A stretch of DNA of 64,000 nucleotides from Thermoanaerobacterium sp. CMT5567-10 (lineage in GTDB: Bacteria; Bacillota; Thermoanaerobacteria; Thermoanaerobacterales; Thermoanaerobacteraceae): contig NZ_CP130558.2 of NCBI RefSeq assembly GCF_030534315.2, positions 1,168,501 to 1,232,500 of the forward strand. Reading direction: 5' to 3'. This document shows positions 18,013-27,149 of the stretch, one piece after another. The position numbers were made by a program, and so were the translations under genes. A model generated the notes under the pieces. It searched no databases. It saw only the letters and a program-made list of their open reading frames with translations, and was not told the DNA's origin. Each line of letters begins with the position of its first letter. Within the stretch, counting starts at the first letter, position 1.

Positions 18013-19185
18013 TTACTCATAGTGTAAAGCTTCAATTGGCTTTAGTCCTGCTGCCTTGTTGGCAGGATACATTCCAAAGAACAGCCCTATTAAGAGGGAA
18101 AACGAAAATGATATTATTATCGTGTTTATTGATGGGTTTACTGTCATGTTCATGAAGTGACCCATCAGGTACGATGCTATAAACCCAAAAATCACTCCTA
18201 CTATTCCTCCGGCTCCGCTTATCGTCAGTGATTCTATCATAAACTGCAGCAGTATGTCTTTTTTCTTTGCTCCTAATGCCTTTCTTATGCCTATCTCTCT
18301 CGTCCTTTCTGTTACTGATACCAGCATTATGTTCATTATGCCTATGCCACCAACTATTAAAGCTATGCCTGCTATTCCTCCCAGCATCATTGATAGGGTG
18401 TTGCTAACGCTATTTACTGTTGATAGTAGGTCTGATTGATTCATTATTCTATATGCGTTTGTGTCTCCTTTGAATATGGTGTTAAGCATGTTTTCTACGT
18501 GATACTGTGCTATGTTTACATACTGTTCTTCAGTTGCACTTAGGTATATCTGCGTTATTCCTCTGTTTCTCTGAAATACGAACATTGTCTTTATTGGTAT
18601 GAATATTGAGTCGTCGTACGAGTTTGATATTGACGAACCGCCTGATGCTAATACTCCTACTACTGTAAAATTGTTTCCGTCCAGCTGGATTGTCTTGCCC
18701 AGTGGGTCTGTGAATCCAAATAGATCACTGGCTACATTGCTTCCTATTACGGCTACTTTCTGTCTCGTGTCGTTGTCTATTGATAGTATGAATCTTCCTT
18801 CTGCAAGTTTTAGATTTCTCAGTGATATGTAGTTTTCGTTTACTCCGTTTATGCTTTCTTCATATGATTGGTTTCCGTACTTGGCATATGCGTTTGCGCT
18901 CATTATGGGTGATATTTTCGATATATACGGCGAGTCTCCTATTGACATGGCTTGGTTATAGGACAGGGATGTGTCCATGCCCCTGCCCATTATTGATACC
19001 ATTATCAGGTTTGATCCCATGTTTTTTATCTGGGATGTTACTCCTTCTGTTGCTCCTTGTCCTAAGCTTACTAGTCCTATTACTGACATTACGCCTATTA
19101 CTATTCCCAGCATTGTCAGAAATGATCTTAGTTTGTTGTCTATTATGCTTTTTAAGGACATTTTTATTGCTTGCATTAATGCCAT
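18013..19185 (-). CDS. MacB-like ABC transporter permease
   Basis: About 390 aa with an N-terminal membrane helix (LRSFLTMLGIVIGVMSVIG), a MacB periplasmic-core domain, and an FtsX domain with three C-terminal helices (IMNIMLVSVTERTREIGIRKALGAKK is the family phrase). It works with the upstream ATPase and the membrane-fusion protein as an export complex, possibly for peptides or toxic compounds. AGGAAG fits the ATG at 19185; a GTG lies at 19194. Confidence 0.88.
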   Translation of the reverse strand: MALMQAIKMSLKSIIDNKLRSFLTMLGIVIGVMSVIGLVSLGQGATEGVTSQIKNMGSNLIMVSIMGRGMDTSLSYNQAMSIGDSPYISKISPIMSANAYAKYGNQSYEESINGVNENYISLRNLKLAEGRFILSIDNDTRQKVAVIGSNVASDLFGFTDPLGKTIQLDGNNFTVVGVLASGGSSISNSYDDSIFIPIKTMFVFQRNRGITQIYLSATEEQYVNIAQYHVENMLNTIFKGDTNAYRIMNQSDLLSTVNSVSNTLSMMLGGIAGIALIVGGIGIMNIMLVSVTERTREIGIRKALGAKKKDILLQFMIESLTISGAGGIVGVIFGFIASYLMGHFMNMTVNPSINTIIISFSFSLLIGLFFGMYPANKAAGLKPIEALHYE

Positions 19186-19200
19186 TTTACACACTTCCTT

Positions 19201-19893
19201 TTATTCATATATTTTGCCGTCCATGATTTTTACAGTTCTCTTTGCTTGATTTGCTACGTTTATGTCGTGTGTTATTAGTATTATGGTGTTTCCTCTTTCG
19301 TTTAGTTCTTTTATTATTTTCATGACTTCTTTCCCGCTTTGAGAATCCAGGTTTCCTGTTGGTTCGTCTGCTAATATTAGGTGTGGATTGTTGGCTAAGG
19401 CTCTTGCTATTGCTACTCTCTGCTGCTGTCCTCCTGATAGCTCTGTAGGTCTATGGTGTATTCTTTTTTCCAGACCTACCATTGTCAATAACTCTACTGC
19501 TCTATTGTATCTTTCTTTTGCTGGTATGCCTTTATATATCATGGGAAGTTCTACATTTTCTAGTGCTGACAGTTTTTGAAGCAGGTTGAAGCTTTGGAAT
19601 ATGAACCCTATTTCGTTGGACCTTAATTCGGCTAGTTTGTTTTCATTAAGCTTCCTCGTGTCGTTTCCGTTTAGATAGTATTCTCCTTCTGTCATGACAT
19701 CGAGGCACCCTATTATGTTCATCAGTGTTGATTTTCCTGAGCCTGATGGTCCAACAATTGATACAAATTCTCCTTCATCGACGGTTAAGTTTATGTTGTC
19801 AAGGGCTTTTACTATGTTGTCTCCCATCTTGTATATTTTTGAAAGGTTTTTTATTGTGATCACGTTTCTATTTTCTTTTCTATTCTCTGCCAT
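19201..19893 (-). CDS. MacB/LolD-type ABC transporter ATPase
   Basis: 230 aa nucleotide-binding subunit with Walker [10 protein letters not shown], signature LSGGQQQR, Walker [13 protein letters not shown] and an H-loop ITHD. Length and sequence are typical of the MacB/LolD group. AAGGAGG precedes the ATG. Seven codable bases separate it from the permease gene, and 21 from the fusion-protein gene. Confidence 0.93.
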   Translation of the reverse strand: MAENRKENRNVITIKNLSKIYKMGDNIVKALDNINLTVDEGEFVSIVGPSGSGKSTLMNIIGCLDVMTEGEYYLNGNDTRKLNENKLAELRSNEIGFIFQSFNLLQKLSALENVELPMIYKGIPAKERYNRAVELLTMVGLEKRIHHRPTELSGGQQQRVAIARALANNPHLILADEPTGNLDSQSGKEVMKIIKELNERGNTIILITHDINVANQAKRTVKIMDGKIYE

Positions 19894-19914
19894 GGCGTAT
19901 AACCTCCTTATAGC

Positions 19915-21618
19915 TCACTTCATTGGAGGCATCCCGCCGCCGCCAATGGCTCCAAAGCCGCTCCTTTGATTATTTCTACTATTTGTACTTGTACTGTTGG
20001 ATGTACCACTGCTGGATATTAAGACTTTGTCCCCTTCGCTTAATCCGCTTAAAATCTCTATATATTTGTCATTATAAATTCCAGTTGTAACTTGTTTTAT
20101 ATTTTTTGTCTTACTGTCGCTATTCTTTGAACTATTTTCATCATATAAGACTACATATTTACTATTTCCATTTGTTTGGACTGCTTCAATAGGAAGCATC
20201 AGTGTGTTATTTTTCTCCGATACGATAATTGATACGTTCATAGTCTGACCAAGTTTAAGTTTATCTGTATACGGCAGTGATACAGTTACATCATACGATG
20301 CTACATTGTTTTGTATTGTCGGTACTGATGATATTTCTATCACAGTTCCTTCAAATGTCTCTCCTTGTAAATCATCTGTCGTAAGCGTTGCTTTCTGCCC
20401 TATTTTTATCTTGCTTATATCTGTTTCATCTATAGGCACATCTACCGAATAGCTGTTATTATTTACTATAATCGCTGTCTCTGACTGATCGTAAACTGAC
20501 GAAAGATTGCTGACAGATGTACTGCTGCCGCTACTTGAGCTGGAACTGCTGCTGGAACTTATACTGCTAGTTGAAGTATTAGAAGAACTAGAGCCTGAAA
20601 GTTCATCTCCTTCATTTATATTCTGTGATATAATAGTACCATCAATTGGCGCATAAATACTCAAATCGCTTATCTGACTTTGAATATTATTATAGCTGTT
20701 TTGAGCTTGTTGCAAATTTAACTGATCTTTTTTAATTGTGGTGTCATCAACTGTTGTAGTTAATGTAGCAATCAATGTCCCCGCGCTTATCTTCTGACCT
20801 TCTTTCACATTTATACTAGCAACTGTACCTTGTATTTGTGATGTAATGGTATTAGTATCCTTAACACTAAGTGTGCCATTCTCTATGGCTCTCATATCAC
20901 CGCTGTTTGTATGTACTGTCACCTGTGCAGTCGTGCCGTCAGTCAACGCACCAGGATTTGACAAGCTTACTGTAACATAATAATACGATGCTCCATTTAC
21001 AGGTACGGCCTCCGTTGATACATCCGTCACAGTCCCTTTTACCGTTACATAAGAACTATACAAATACACGTCGGCACTTTGCCCTGTCTTTATGTTTTTT
21101 ATCTGAGAACCATTGAATGGTACTTTGACAGTAGCTGTTGAATAATCAATTACTGTAGCTATTGTTGCGCCTGAACTTACATCTTGCCCTACTTTGACGC
21201 TTATACTATCTACAATACCTGAATACTGAGATACTATTTTCTGCTTTGATATGGTATCATTGTACGATTTCATATCGTTATCAAGCTGTTGCTGCGCAAG
21301 CTCTACATTTATCAATGCATCTTTAAGCTGTGTATTTAAATTATCATCTTCAATTTGATACAATAGCTCACCAGCCTTTACCTTATCTCCTACTTTATGA
21401 TAAACCTTCTTAACTGTGCCACTTCCTTTAAGAGTTATTACTCTTTTATCTGTATCAAGATTTCCAGTTCCATCAACAGTCATGGATATATTACCTTTTG
21501 TCACTTCCACATATGGAGTTCTTGATACTGTCGGTGTAGACCTTTTTCTTATAAAATAATAAGTTGTACCTGCAATAATAATTAAAATTACGATGATGGC
21601 TATGTATTTTCTTTTCAT
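19915..21618 (-). CDS. HlyD/MacA-like membrane-fusion (efflux adaptor) protein
   Basis: 567 aa, with one N-terminal membrane helix (about residues 5-22), then biotinyl-lipoyl hairpins, beta-barrel segments and a coiled coil (QQLDNDMKSYND region). A Ser-rich tract of about 30 residues (near 340-375) and an Asn/Ser/Gly-rich end are unusual insertions and read as flexible linkers. It is the first gene of a three-gene MacAB-like operon. In a Gram-positive it would span the wall side of the membrane. Confidence 0.85.
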   Translation of the reverse strand: MKRKYIAIIVILIIIAGTTYYFIRKRSTPTVSRTPYVEVTKGNISMTVDGTGNLDTDKRVITLKGSGTVKKVYHKVGDKVKAGELLYQIEDDNLNTQLKDALINVELAQQQLDNDMKSYNDTISKQKIVSQYSGIVDSISVKVGQDVSSGATIATVIDYSTATVKVPFNGSQIKNIKTGQSADVYLYSSYVTVKGTVTDVSTEAVPVNGASYYYVTVSLSNPGALTDGTTAQVTVHTNSGDMRAIENGTLSVKDTNTITSQIQGTVASINVKEGQKISAGTLIATLTTTVDDTTIKKDQLNLQQAQNSYNNIQSQISDLSIYAPIDGTIISQNINEGDELSGSSSSNTSTSSISSSSSSSSSSGSSTSVSNLSSVYDQSETAIIVNNNSYSVDVPIDETDISKIKIGQKATLTTDDLQGETFEGTVIEISSVPTIQNNVASYDVTVSLPYTDKLKLGQTMNVSIIVSEKNNTLMLPIEAVQTNGNSKYVVLYDENSSKNSDSKTKNIKQVTTGIYNDKYIEILSGLSEGDKVLISSSGTSNSTSTNSRNNQRSGFGAIGGGGMPPMK

Positions 21619-21745
21619 TCCAATAACCTTCCTTTCATCTAAAATATATATAATATTGATTTTATATTAATTATATATAATAATTTTATCAAATAATTGA
21701 ACAATTTGTTAATTTTATGTGGCAAAAATAAATCAAAATTTGTAC

Positions 21746-21774
21746 TTGATAAAAATTTATTTTCATGCTATATT
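21746..21774 (+). promoter_or_regulatory. Promoter of tRNA-Thr
   Basis: TTGATA (21746-21751), 17 bases, TATATT (21769-21774), 13 bases before the mature tRNA. Confidence 0.75.
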
Positions 21775-21787
21775 ATATAAGTGTAGC

Positions 21788-21860
21788 GCTGGCATAGCTC
21801 AGTCGGTAGAGCAGTTGATTCGTAATCAACAGGTCAAGGGTTCAAGTCCCTTTGCCAGCT
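21788..21860 (+). tRNA. tRNA-Thr (CGT), integration target
   Basis: Acceptor GCTGGCA/TGCCAGC, anticodon loop TTCGTAA giving CGT. No CCA follows (the next bases are CTG), whereas every other tRNA here but one encodes CCA. Its 3' part from 21817 is repeated at 56156-56200, where CCA does follow. The 3' half of this gene therefore comes from the inserted element. Confidence 0.93.
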
Positions 21861-21861
21861 C
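21817..21861 (+). repeat. attL core, 45 bp
   Basis: Identical to 56156-56200. It runs from the anticodon arm to one base past the discriminator of tRNA-Thr. Confidence 0.88.
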
Positions 21862-21888
21862 TGGATTTCAGGATTTCAAAATAAAAAA

Positions 21889-21909
21889 AGTGCTTAAAAA
21901 GTGCTTAAA
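21889..21909 (+). repeat. Integrase arm-type site, left copy
   Basis: A 21-bp sequence made of two AGTGCTTAAA units in tandem. It is exactly repeated in the same orientation at 56010-56030, inside the other end of the island. Tyrosine integrases bind such arm sites. Confidence 0.65.
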
Positions 21910-21940
21910 AATAAGAGTGTAAAAGGTACTAATGCAAAAA

Positions 21941-21977
21941 TAAGGGGTATCCATTAAAAGACGAATACCCCTTTTAT
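21941..21977. terminator. Terminator after the integrase gene
   Basis: AAGGGGTAT (21942-21950) pairs with ATACCCCTT (21965-21973), with A/T-rich flanks on both sides. It isolates the integrase gene from tRNA-Thr. Confidence 0.65.
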
Positions 21978-21999
21978 TTCTGTTCCTTAACTGATATGC

Positions 22000-23205
22000 T
22001 TAAAACAATATATCTTTTAATTTTTTGGTTGCTTCTTCTTGCATATCTGGCAATACGTGTGAATAAATATCTAATGTTATTCCAATGTTAGAATGTCCTA
22101 ATCTTTCACTTACTATTTTAGGATTTACATTTTTAGCAAATAAGAAAGTTGCACATGTATGCCTTAGATCATAAAGTCGTATATCTGGCAATCCCGCTTC
22201 CTTTAAAAGTGGTTTAAAATATCTGTGATTGATATTTGTAAGGTCAAGCGGTTTCCCTGTATCTGTTGCAAATACTAATCCATAATCAATGTATACTTGT
22301 GGATCATTTAATTTTTCTTCCCATTCTTCAGGTTTAAATTTATTTTTGTCTTTTTCATAATTTAAAGTTTCTTTTGCCATAAGCTTTTCTTTTAACTGGT
22401 TTTTCCTATATTCTTTAAGGTCTTTCATAATTTCAGGCGGTAATGGGATCGTTCTTCTACCGTGTTTTGTCTTTGGTTCTTTTAATTCCCATATCTTTCC
22501 TACTCGGGATAATGTACTTTGGAGTATAATCTTATTATTTTCCCAATCTATGTCTCCCCATCTAAGCCCTAATGCTTCACTTGGTCGCATACCAGTTATA
22601 AGCAATAATTCAAATAGCACTCCAAAGCGATTATAAACACATGCTTCCAAAAACTTTTTAGCTTGTTCTTGTGTCAATACTTTCATTTCTTTTTGTGTAC
22701 GCTTTGGCAAAGTTAATCCATCGCATGGATTGCGGTTTAACATTTGCCATTTAATCGCTTGATCTAGAGCCTGTCTCAAAACCGTATGGGCATAAATTAC
22801 TATACGTGATCCTAACCCATTTTCGGTCATTTTATTGTACATGTCTTGAATAATCATAGGTGTTAATTTTGATATTGGATAATCTCCAATATAGGGCTTG
22901 ATGTATATCCTTATTACTTTTTGATAACTGTCATACGTTTTTAAAGCTATTGAAGGCTTTTTTATCTCAATCCATTTATCAAGATAATCTTTAAGTAATA
23001 TTTTATTTTCCTTTATAAATTCTCCAGTGTCTAACTCTCTCAATTTTTGCGTTAAATATTTTTGCGCATCTCCTTTTTTCCCATGTATAGTCTTATTATG
23101 GTATTGTGGTACTCCTTTGTCATTTACACCTATGCAAACCCTAACCAAATAAGTACCATTTCCCTTATCAATTATTTGACCTCTTTTCCCTTTTTGTCTT
23201 GCCAT
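22000..23205 (-). CDS. int: Tyrosine site-specific integrase of the island
   Basis: 401 aa phage/ICE-type integrase. An N-terminal arm-binding region (1-60) is followed by a SAM-like core-binding domain and the catalytic domain with Arg207 in TGMRPSEAL, the LYDLRHTCATF box (Tyr where His is commonest), LGHSNIGIT, and the nucleophile Tyr381 in LDIYSH. It presumably joins attP to the tRNA-Thr attB. It lies just inside attL and reads toward it, the usual geometry for tRNA-targeting elements. Confidence 0.93.
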   Translation of the reverse strand: MARQKGKRGQIIDKGNGTYLVRVCIGVNDKGVPQYHNKTIHGKKGDAQKYLTQKLRELDTGEFIKENKILLKDYLDKWIEIKKPSIALKTYDSYQKVIRIYIKPYIGDYPISKLTPMIIQDMYNKMTENGLGSRIVIYAHTVLRQALDQAIKWQMLNRNPCDGLTLPKRTQKEMKVLTQEQAKKFLEACVYNRFGVLFELLLITGMRPSEALGLRWGDIDWENNKIILQSTLSRVGKIWELKEPKTKHGRRTIPLPPEIMKDLKEYRKNQLKEKLMAKETLNYEKDKNKFKPEEWEEKLNDPQVYIDYGLVFATDTGKPLDLTNINHRYFKPLLKEAGLPDIRLYDLRHTCATFLFAKNVNPKIVSERLGHSNIGITLDIYSHVLPDMQEEATKKLKDILF

Positions 23206-23279
23206 AATAAAATCCTCCTCCTAATTAAAAACATTTTTACAAATCGTAAAAGGAAGATAAATCCTTCGTAAAACTAAAA

Positions 23280-23975
23280 TTAATATATTCTTAAATCAAT
23301 CATTGCAAATTCAGCAATTCCAATAACATTTTCTTTTTGTACTTCAGAACTCATAAAATATAATGATGAATGCTCTGAACTATAGCTTGCTGATTCGAGA
23401 ATTGCCTTTTTTTCTTTATAATAGTAATATCTCAATAAAGGTTTATCTTTATCAATATACAAAATAAGTTGACCATTTTTGACTTCACTTGATTTTTTGA
23501 AAAGTACTAAACTGTCTTGCTTTATAATTTTATTTATACTGTCATCAGTTACATGATAATAAAAATATTCTGCATTCTCATCAAGTAATCTTTTATTTAC
23601 AAATTCATATCCCTCAATATTCCCAGGAGTAAATAAATTTTCTTTACTATTTACTTTTCTTAAAATTGGTACTATGATCATTTCATCAGAAACAAATCCA
23701 TATTTATTTGGAGCTCTTTTGTCGACTCGTCCTAATAAATAATCCATCGTAACATTAAAGTAATCAGCAATTTTCAATAATGTATCCAAATCTGGTGTTG
23801 AATACCCTGTTTCGTAGTTTGAAATTGTAGTTTTAGTAGAAAATAAAATTTGTGCGAGATCAGCTTGAGTTAATCCTTTTTCTATTCTTAAAAATTTGAT
23901 TCTTTTCCCTAAAGTTTTATATTTTTCTTCCTCGTTTGTACTAAAAAATTTTTTTGCATCATCTTGATTATTCAT
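23280..23975 (-). CDS. CI/LexA-like repressor (HTH plus S24-type domain)
   Basis: 231 aa. An XRE-type helix-turn-helix lies at about 20-75 (GLTQADLAQILFSTKTTISNYE) and a LexA/CI-like C-terminal fold after about 110. A Ser occupies the nucleophile position in TDDSINK. Where the catalytic Lys normally sits I read DKPLLRYYYY, so the Lys may be lost and self-cleavage is uncertain. It is transcribed away from the excisionase-like gene and probably controls it and itself. Confidence 0.78.
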   Translation of the reverse strand: MNNQDDAKKFFSTNEEEKYKTLGKRIKFLRIEKGLTQADLAQILFSTKTTISNYETGYSTPDLDTLLKIADYFNVTMDYLLGRVDKRAPNKYGFVSDEMIIVPILRKVNSKENLFTPGNIEGYEFVNKRLLDENAEYFYYHVTDDSINKIIKQDSLVLFKKSSEVKNGQLILYIDKDKPLLRYYYYKEKKAILESASYSSEHSSLYFMSSEVQKENVIGIAEFAMIDLRIY

Positions 23976-24033
23976 TTAATTGCAATCCCTTCCAAAGCTT
24001 TAAAATTAAAATTATTTTATCTCTTATGTTTAT

Positions 24034-24062
24034 ATTGTATAATATTTTATAATAAAATTCAA
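24034..24062 (-). promoter_or_regulatory. Promoter of the repressor gene
   Basis: On the minus strand TTGAAT (24057-24062), 17 bases, TACAAT (24034-24039). Confidence 0.65.
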
Positions 24063-24104
24063 TTATTTTGGATTAAAATTAAATAATATTCTACTATCGA
24101 TTTA

Positions 24105-24118
24105 ATATGTAAACATAT
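24105..24118. promoter_or_regulatory. Possible operator palindrome
   Basis: ATATGT-AA-ACATAT is a 14-bp palindrome between the divergent repressor and excisionase promoters. Position suits a repressor site, but only one clear copy is seen. Confidence 0.35.
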
Positions 24119-24240
24119 ATAACCTGTTTTAAATTTTATATGGATAAAATAAATTCAACATCTAGAATCAATTTTATTCTGAAATACTATATATTGAATT
24201 AACAAAAACTAACACAAAAATATACGGTCCATTTTTTTCA

Positions 24241-24269
24241 TTGAAAATACAAAAATCTTGATATATAAT
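24241..24269 (+). promoter_or_regulatory. Promoter of the excisionase/replication genes
   Basis: TTGAAA (24241-24246), 17 bases, perfect TATAAT (24264-24269), about 48 bases upstream of the excisionase-like ATG. Confidence 0.75.
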
Positions 24270-24317
24270 AAATAATGTAATTTAAATTTTATAAAATTCG
24301 AAAGGAGTTGATAATTT

Positions 24318-24518
24318 ATGAAAAAATTATTATTAGCTGGAGACGTTGCTGAACTGCTAAATATTAATATCGATGCCGTATATCGTTTGACTAGAGAAAA
24401 TATCATACCATACGTGAGAATTGGCAGACTAATTCGTTTCGACTCTGACGAGATAGAAGAATGGATCAAAAAAGGTGGACAAGCTTTTGATGGCGGCTGG
24501 AGAAAGGTGGTGAAATAA
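24318..24518 (+). CDS. Excisionase-like helix-turn-helix protein
   Basis: 66 aa winged-helix protein of the excisionase/MerR-like DNA-binding family (LLAGDVAELLNINIDAVYRL then VRIGRLIRFDSDEIEEWI). Such proteins bend DNA at att sites or act as early regulators. Position divergent from the repressor and first in the plus-strand operon fits an Xis or Cox-like switch. AAAGGAG precedes the ATG. Confidence 0.78.
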   Translation: MKKLLLAGDVAELLNINIDAVYRLTRENIIPYVRIGRLIRFDSDEIEEWIKKGGQAFDGGWRKVVK

Positions 24519-24520
24519 AA

Positions 24521-24805
24521 ATGGCTAATAATAAAATTTCAGCAGAAGATTATGACTTATTGACAGGATTGCTTATGATAAAATGCAGAGTATATTCAAA
24601 AATGTTAAATAATAAAAAAGACTTAAATTATTATTATCAAATTATGGACTTAATAAATACATCTATAGCTGAAATCAATGAAAACATAGATGAAATGAAT
24701 GAAATCATTGATGTAATACTTGAATTACAAGTAGAAATTTTTAAAAGCATCAATGATTCATTCGAACTTATGGAACAAAAAAATCTCAAAAACGAAGAAA
24801 TATAA
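24521..24805 (+). CDS. Small helical protein, unknown
   Basis: 94 aa, mainly helical and acidic, with a repeated IxExNExIDEMNEI-type heptad pattern suggesting a coiled coil (about 45-75). AAAGGTGGTGA precedes the ATG and it starts two bases after the excisionase-like gene stops, so it is a true member of the operon. I do not recognise it. Confidence 0.65.
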   Translation: MANNKISAEDYDLLTGLLMIKCRVYSKMLNNKKDLNYYYQIMDLINTSIAEINENIDEMNEIIDVILELQVEIFKSINDSFELMEQKNLKNEEI

Positions 24806-24811
24806 GGTGGC

Positions 24812-24832
24812 AGGTAATCCCCTTTACTTGCC
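24812..24832 (+). promoter_or_regulatory. Hairpin in the leader of the DUF3987 gene
   Basis: GGCAGGTAA pairs with TTACTTGCC (one G-T) after the previous stop. No T run follows, so it may be an attenuator or spacer structure. Confidence 0.35.
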
Positions 24833-24953
24833 CCTTTCAAAAATAATTTTAATATGCATATCTTGCATATATCATAGGATTAACTAATTCATTTGTCAAG
24901 AATACATGTGTTCGTATTAAAAGTTTTATATATCATTTTCAGGAGGTAATAAA

Positions 24954-26279
24954 ATGATTGAAATTAATAATGCTAATAGCATTAATAATATATTGCCATT
25001 TGAAAAACAAGATGAAAACATAATATTTGAAACAGTGCCAGAAAATGAAGCAAAACCATGGCTTGGTGATCTATCTAACGATGCCTATTATGGCATCGCT
25101 GGTGAATTTGTTAAAGCAATTATGCCTTATACAGAAGCGGATCCTGCTGGCATTCTATTAGACCTTATAACCACTATAAGCGTTTATGTATCTAAAAAAG
25201 CATATATACAAAACGGCACTGAGAAGATTTATAGTAATATTTTTAATCTTGTTGTAGGTGATACTGGTGCAAGAAAAGGTACTGGATGGAAAATCGTAAA
25301 AGAACTTTTTAATAGGCTAGATGAAAGTTTTATAAATGATCATATCAAAAGCGGTTTTAGCAGCGGCGAAGGAATCATAGCTAGAATTTCTGACAAATTA
25401 TACAATCCTGATACAAAGGAATATGAAGATAACTTGGACCAGAGACTCTTAATTAGAGAAGACGAATTTAGCAGCATCTTAAAAGTCGCTGGAAGAGATG
25501 GAAATATTCTAAGCCAAATCATAATGCAAGGATTTGACAGCAGTCCACTAGAAATCAATGTTAAAGACAAAAAACGTTCCATGAGATCAAGCCATCCACA
25601 TATTGGTTTAATTGCTGACATAACACCTCAAGAACTTAAAAATCTCACGAAAAATTTATATTTCTATAACGGTTTTCTGAATAGATTCCTTTTTACATGT
25701 GTAAGACGTTATAAAGTTGAGCCGTGTATACCGCCAGTGCCAGATAGTATATATAATAATACAGTTTTAAAATTGAAAGATGTTATAAATTGGCTTACTG
25801 AATTGAAAATCGTAAGATTTGAAATAGCTGATAGCATTAAAGATCTTTGGAGCAATATATATCATACAATACCAGAGGAAATAAAAGATCCAATACTCGC
25901 CGGCTTAACTTCGAGAGCTGAGCCATATATTTTAAAATTATGTGTTATTTATGCATTACTAGATAAAACAGAAAAAATTCGGTATGAACATTTGAAAGCT
26001 GCTTTGGCAATTTGGGAAAGAAACGTTAATTCAATTAAATATTTGTTCAATTTAGATAGCCAATCAAAAGAATACAATTATATAAAAGCTAAGATTATAA
26101 AGGCATTAGCATTAGGGCCTTTAACCCAAACAGAAATAAGTCGCAGTATATTTAAAGGAAATATGAGTAGCAAAAAGATAAAATATGTGCTAGAAAAACT
26201 ATCAGAAAGCGGAAAAATTAAATGCATAAAGCAGTCAACAAAAGGACGATCAAAATTACTTTGGAGTTTAAATAAATAG
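24954..26279 (+). CDS. DUF3987-type ATPase, replication-like protein of the island
   Basis: 441 aa. The Walker A-like GDTGARKGTG lies near residue 102, followed by LIREDEFSSIL and IGLIADITPQEL, the pattern of DUF3987/YfjI proteins found on plasmids, phages and islands, often with primases. About residues 385-441 form a small winged-helix region (GPLTQTEISRSIF). It probably acts as a helicase-like or regulatory ATPase in element replication, but no polymerase or primase is present nearby. AGGAGG precedes the ATG. Confidence 0.78.
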   Translation: MIEINNANSINNILPFEKQDENIIFETVPENEAKPWLGDLSNDAYYGIAGEFVKAIMPYTEADPAGILLDLITTISVYVSKKAYIQNGTEKIYSNIFNLVVGDTGARKGTGWKIVKELFNRLDESFINDHIKSGFSSGEGIIARISDKLYNPDTKEYEDNLDQRLLIREDEFSSILKVAGRDGNILSQIIMQGFDSSPLEINVKDKKRSMRSSHPHIGLIADITPQELKNLTKNLYFYNGFLNRFLFTCVRRYKVEPCIPPVPDSIYNNTVLKLKDVINWLTELKIVRFEIADSIKDLWSNIYHTIPEEIKDPILAGLTSRAEPYILKLCVIYALLDKTEKIRYEHLKAALAIWERNVNSIKYLFNLDSQSKEYNYIKAKIIKALALGPLTQTEISRSIFKGNMSSKKIKYVLEKLSESGKIKCIKQSTKGRSKLLWSLNK

Positions 26280-26284
26280 ATAAT

Positions 26285-26434
26285 GTACGTAAAAACGAAA
26301 AAAGCTCTAAATAACCTAATTGAACCACATAAAAAATACGAAAAAAGTTTGCAATAACTTATTTAGTATCTTTTTCAGTAACTTTTTTAGTATCCATAAA
26401 CGTTGATATATAGCTTTTTTCGTTTAATTCGTAC
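26285..26434. repeat. 150-bp segment bounded by a 22-23-bp inverted repeat
   Basis: 26285-26306 and 26412-26434 are inverted copies: GTACG ends, then a perfect 14-bp arm (26293-26306 with 26412-26425). The interior has two similar TTTAGTATC-containing repeats. It lies just after the DUF3987 gene. It may be a MITE-like insertion or a replication/transfer origin. Confidence 0.6.
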
Positions 26435-26460
26435 TCATCTATATAAAAGAAGGTGAAGTT

Positions 26461-26907
26461 AAAACGTTAGAAATTAATAATGGCTATTGGAATAATTCTA
26501 ATGATTCTTTAGAAGAAATCTTAAAAAATTTTGAAGAAAAGCATAAATGGGATGAAGATAAAGCATATAGATATTTGCAAGAAAAAATGCTGGAAATCTC
26601 AAAATTATATATAGGCAGCGATGGCGCACTAAACTGGATAGAAACATGTAATAAGGAATTAAATGATAAACATAACAAGACAGCAAAAAAAATTGATGAA
26701 TCTTTTAAAGCAAAAAACATGATTAAACTTTACGATGCGATAGATGATTTTAAATCTACAATTATAGAAATTGTTCATACTTATGCAAAAGCAAAAGAAT
26801 TTGCAAAAATCCATAATATAAACATAGAAAAGGTTGTTTGGGATGAAACAATACATTCATTTAAAATAAGCGGAAATGACATCATAGAACATGAACAAGT
26901 CAAATAA
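26461..26907 (+). CDS. Unknown protein, start codon unclear
   Basis: The frame with clear coding character runs from about 26461 to 26907 (about 148 aa). It is helical and Lys/Glu-rich with a YIGSDGALNWIETCNKEL segment. The first standard start is a TTG at 26575 without a ribosome site, yet 26461-26574 reads as protein of the same style. GAAGGTGA at 26449-26456 has no ATG, GTG or TTG in frame after it. The 5' end may have been removed by the adjacent inverted-repeat segment. Function unknown. Confidence 0.5.
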   Translation, partial: KTLEINNGYWNNSNDSLEEILKNFEEKHKWDEDKAYRYLQEKMLEISKLYIGSDGALNWIETCNKELNDKHNKTAKKIDESFKAKNMIKLYDAIDDFKSTIIEIVHTYAKAKEFAKIHNINIEKVVWDETIHSFKISGNDIIEHEQVK

Positions 26908-27058
26908 TTTAGAAGAACTTTTTGATAAGATATGTAAACTATCCGATGGTGATTTTAAGCAACTTTATAACATGATGTATGAGGAATGTTTGAATAGATT
27001 ATGTGGAGATGAATATTTTTCACTGCCAGAACTTATAAAATTCAAAATGGAAAACTAA
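26891..27058 (+). CDS. Small unknown protein, 55 aa
   Basis: ATG at 26891 overlaps the end of the previous gene in another frame and runs 55 codons to TAA. The product is acidic and helical with two Cys (KICKLSDGDF, YEECLNRLCGDEYF). Overlap with the upstream gene and a terminator directly after it support its being the last gene of this operon. Confidence 0.5.
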   Translation: MNKSNNLEELFDKICKLSDGDFKQLYNMMYEECLNRLCGDEYFSLPELIKFKMEN

Positions 27059-27071
27059 TTAAAATAACAAG

Positions 27072-27104
27072 ATACCCTGTGCAATTCAAAGCATAGGGTA
27101 TTTA
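27072..27104 (+). terminator. Terminator of the left island operon
   Basis: ATACCCTGTGC (27072-27082) pairs with GCATAGGGTAT (27091-27101), one G-T, followed by TTAAATATTT. It separates the protein operon from the non-coding region. Confidence 0.65.
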
Positions 27105-27114
27105 AATATTTATA

Positions 27115-27143
27115 TTGAATTTTCTGAATATTTGTTATATAAT
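27115..27143 (+). promoter_or_regulatory. Strong promoter in front of the non-coding region
   Basis: TTGAAT (27115-27120), 17 bases, perfect TATAAT (27138-27143). The expected start is near 27150. No gene-sized ORF follows for 2 kb. Confidence 0.7.
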
Positions 27144-27149
27144 AATATC

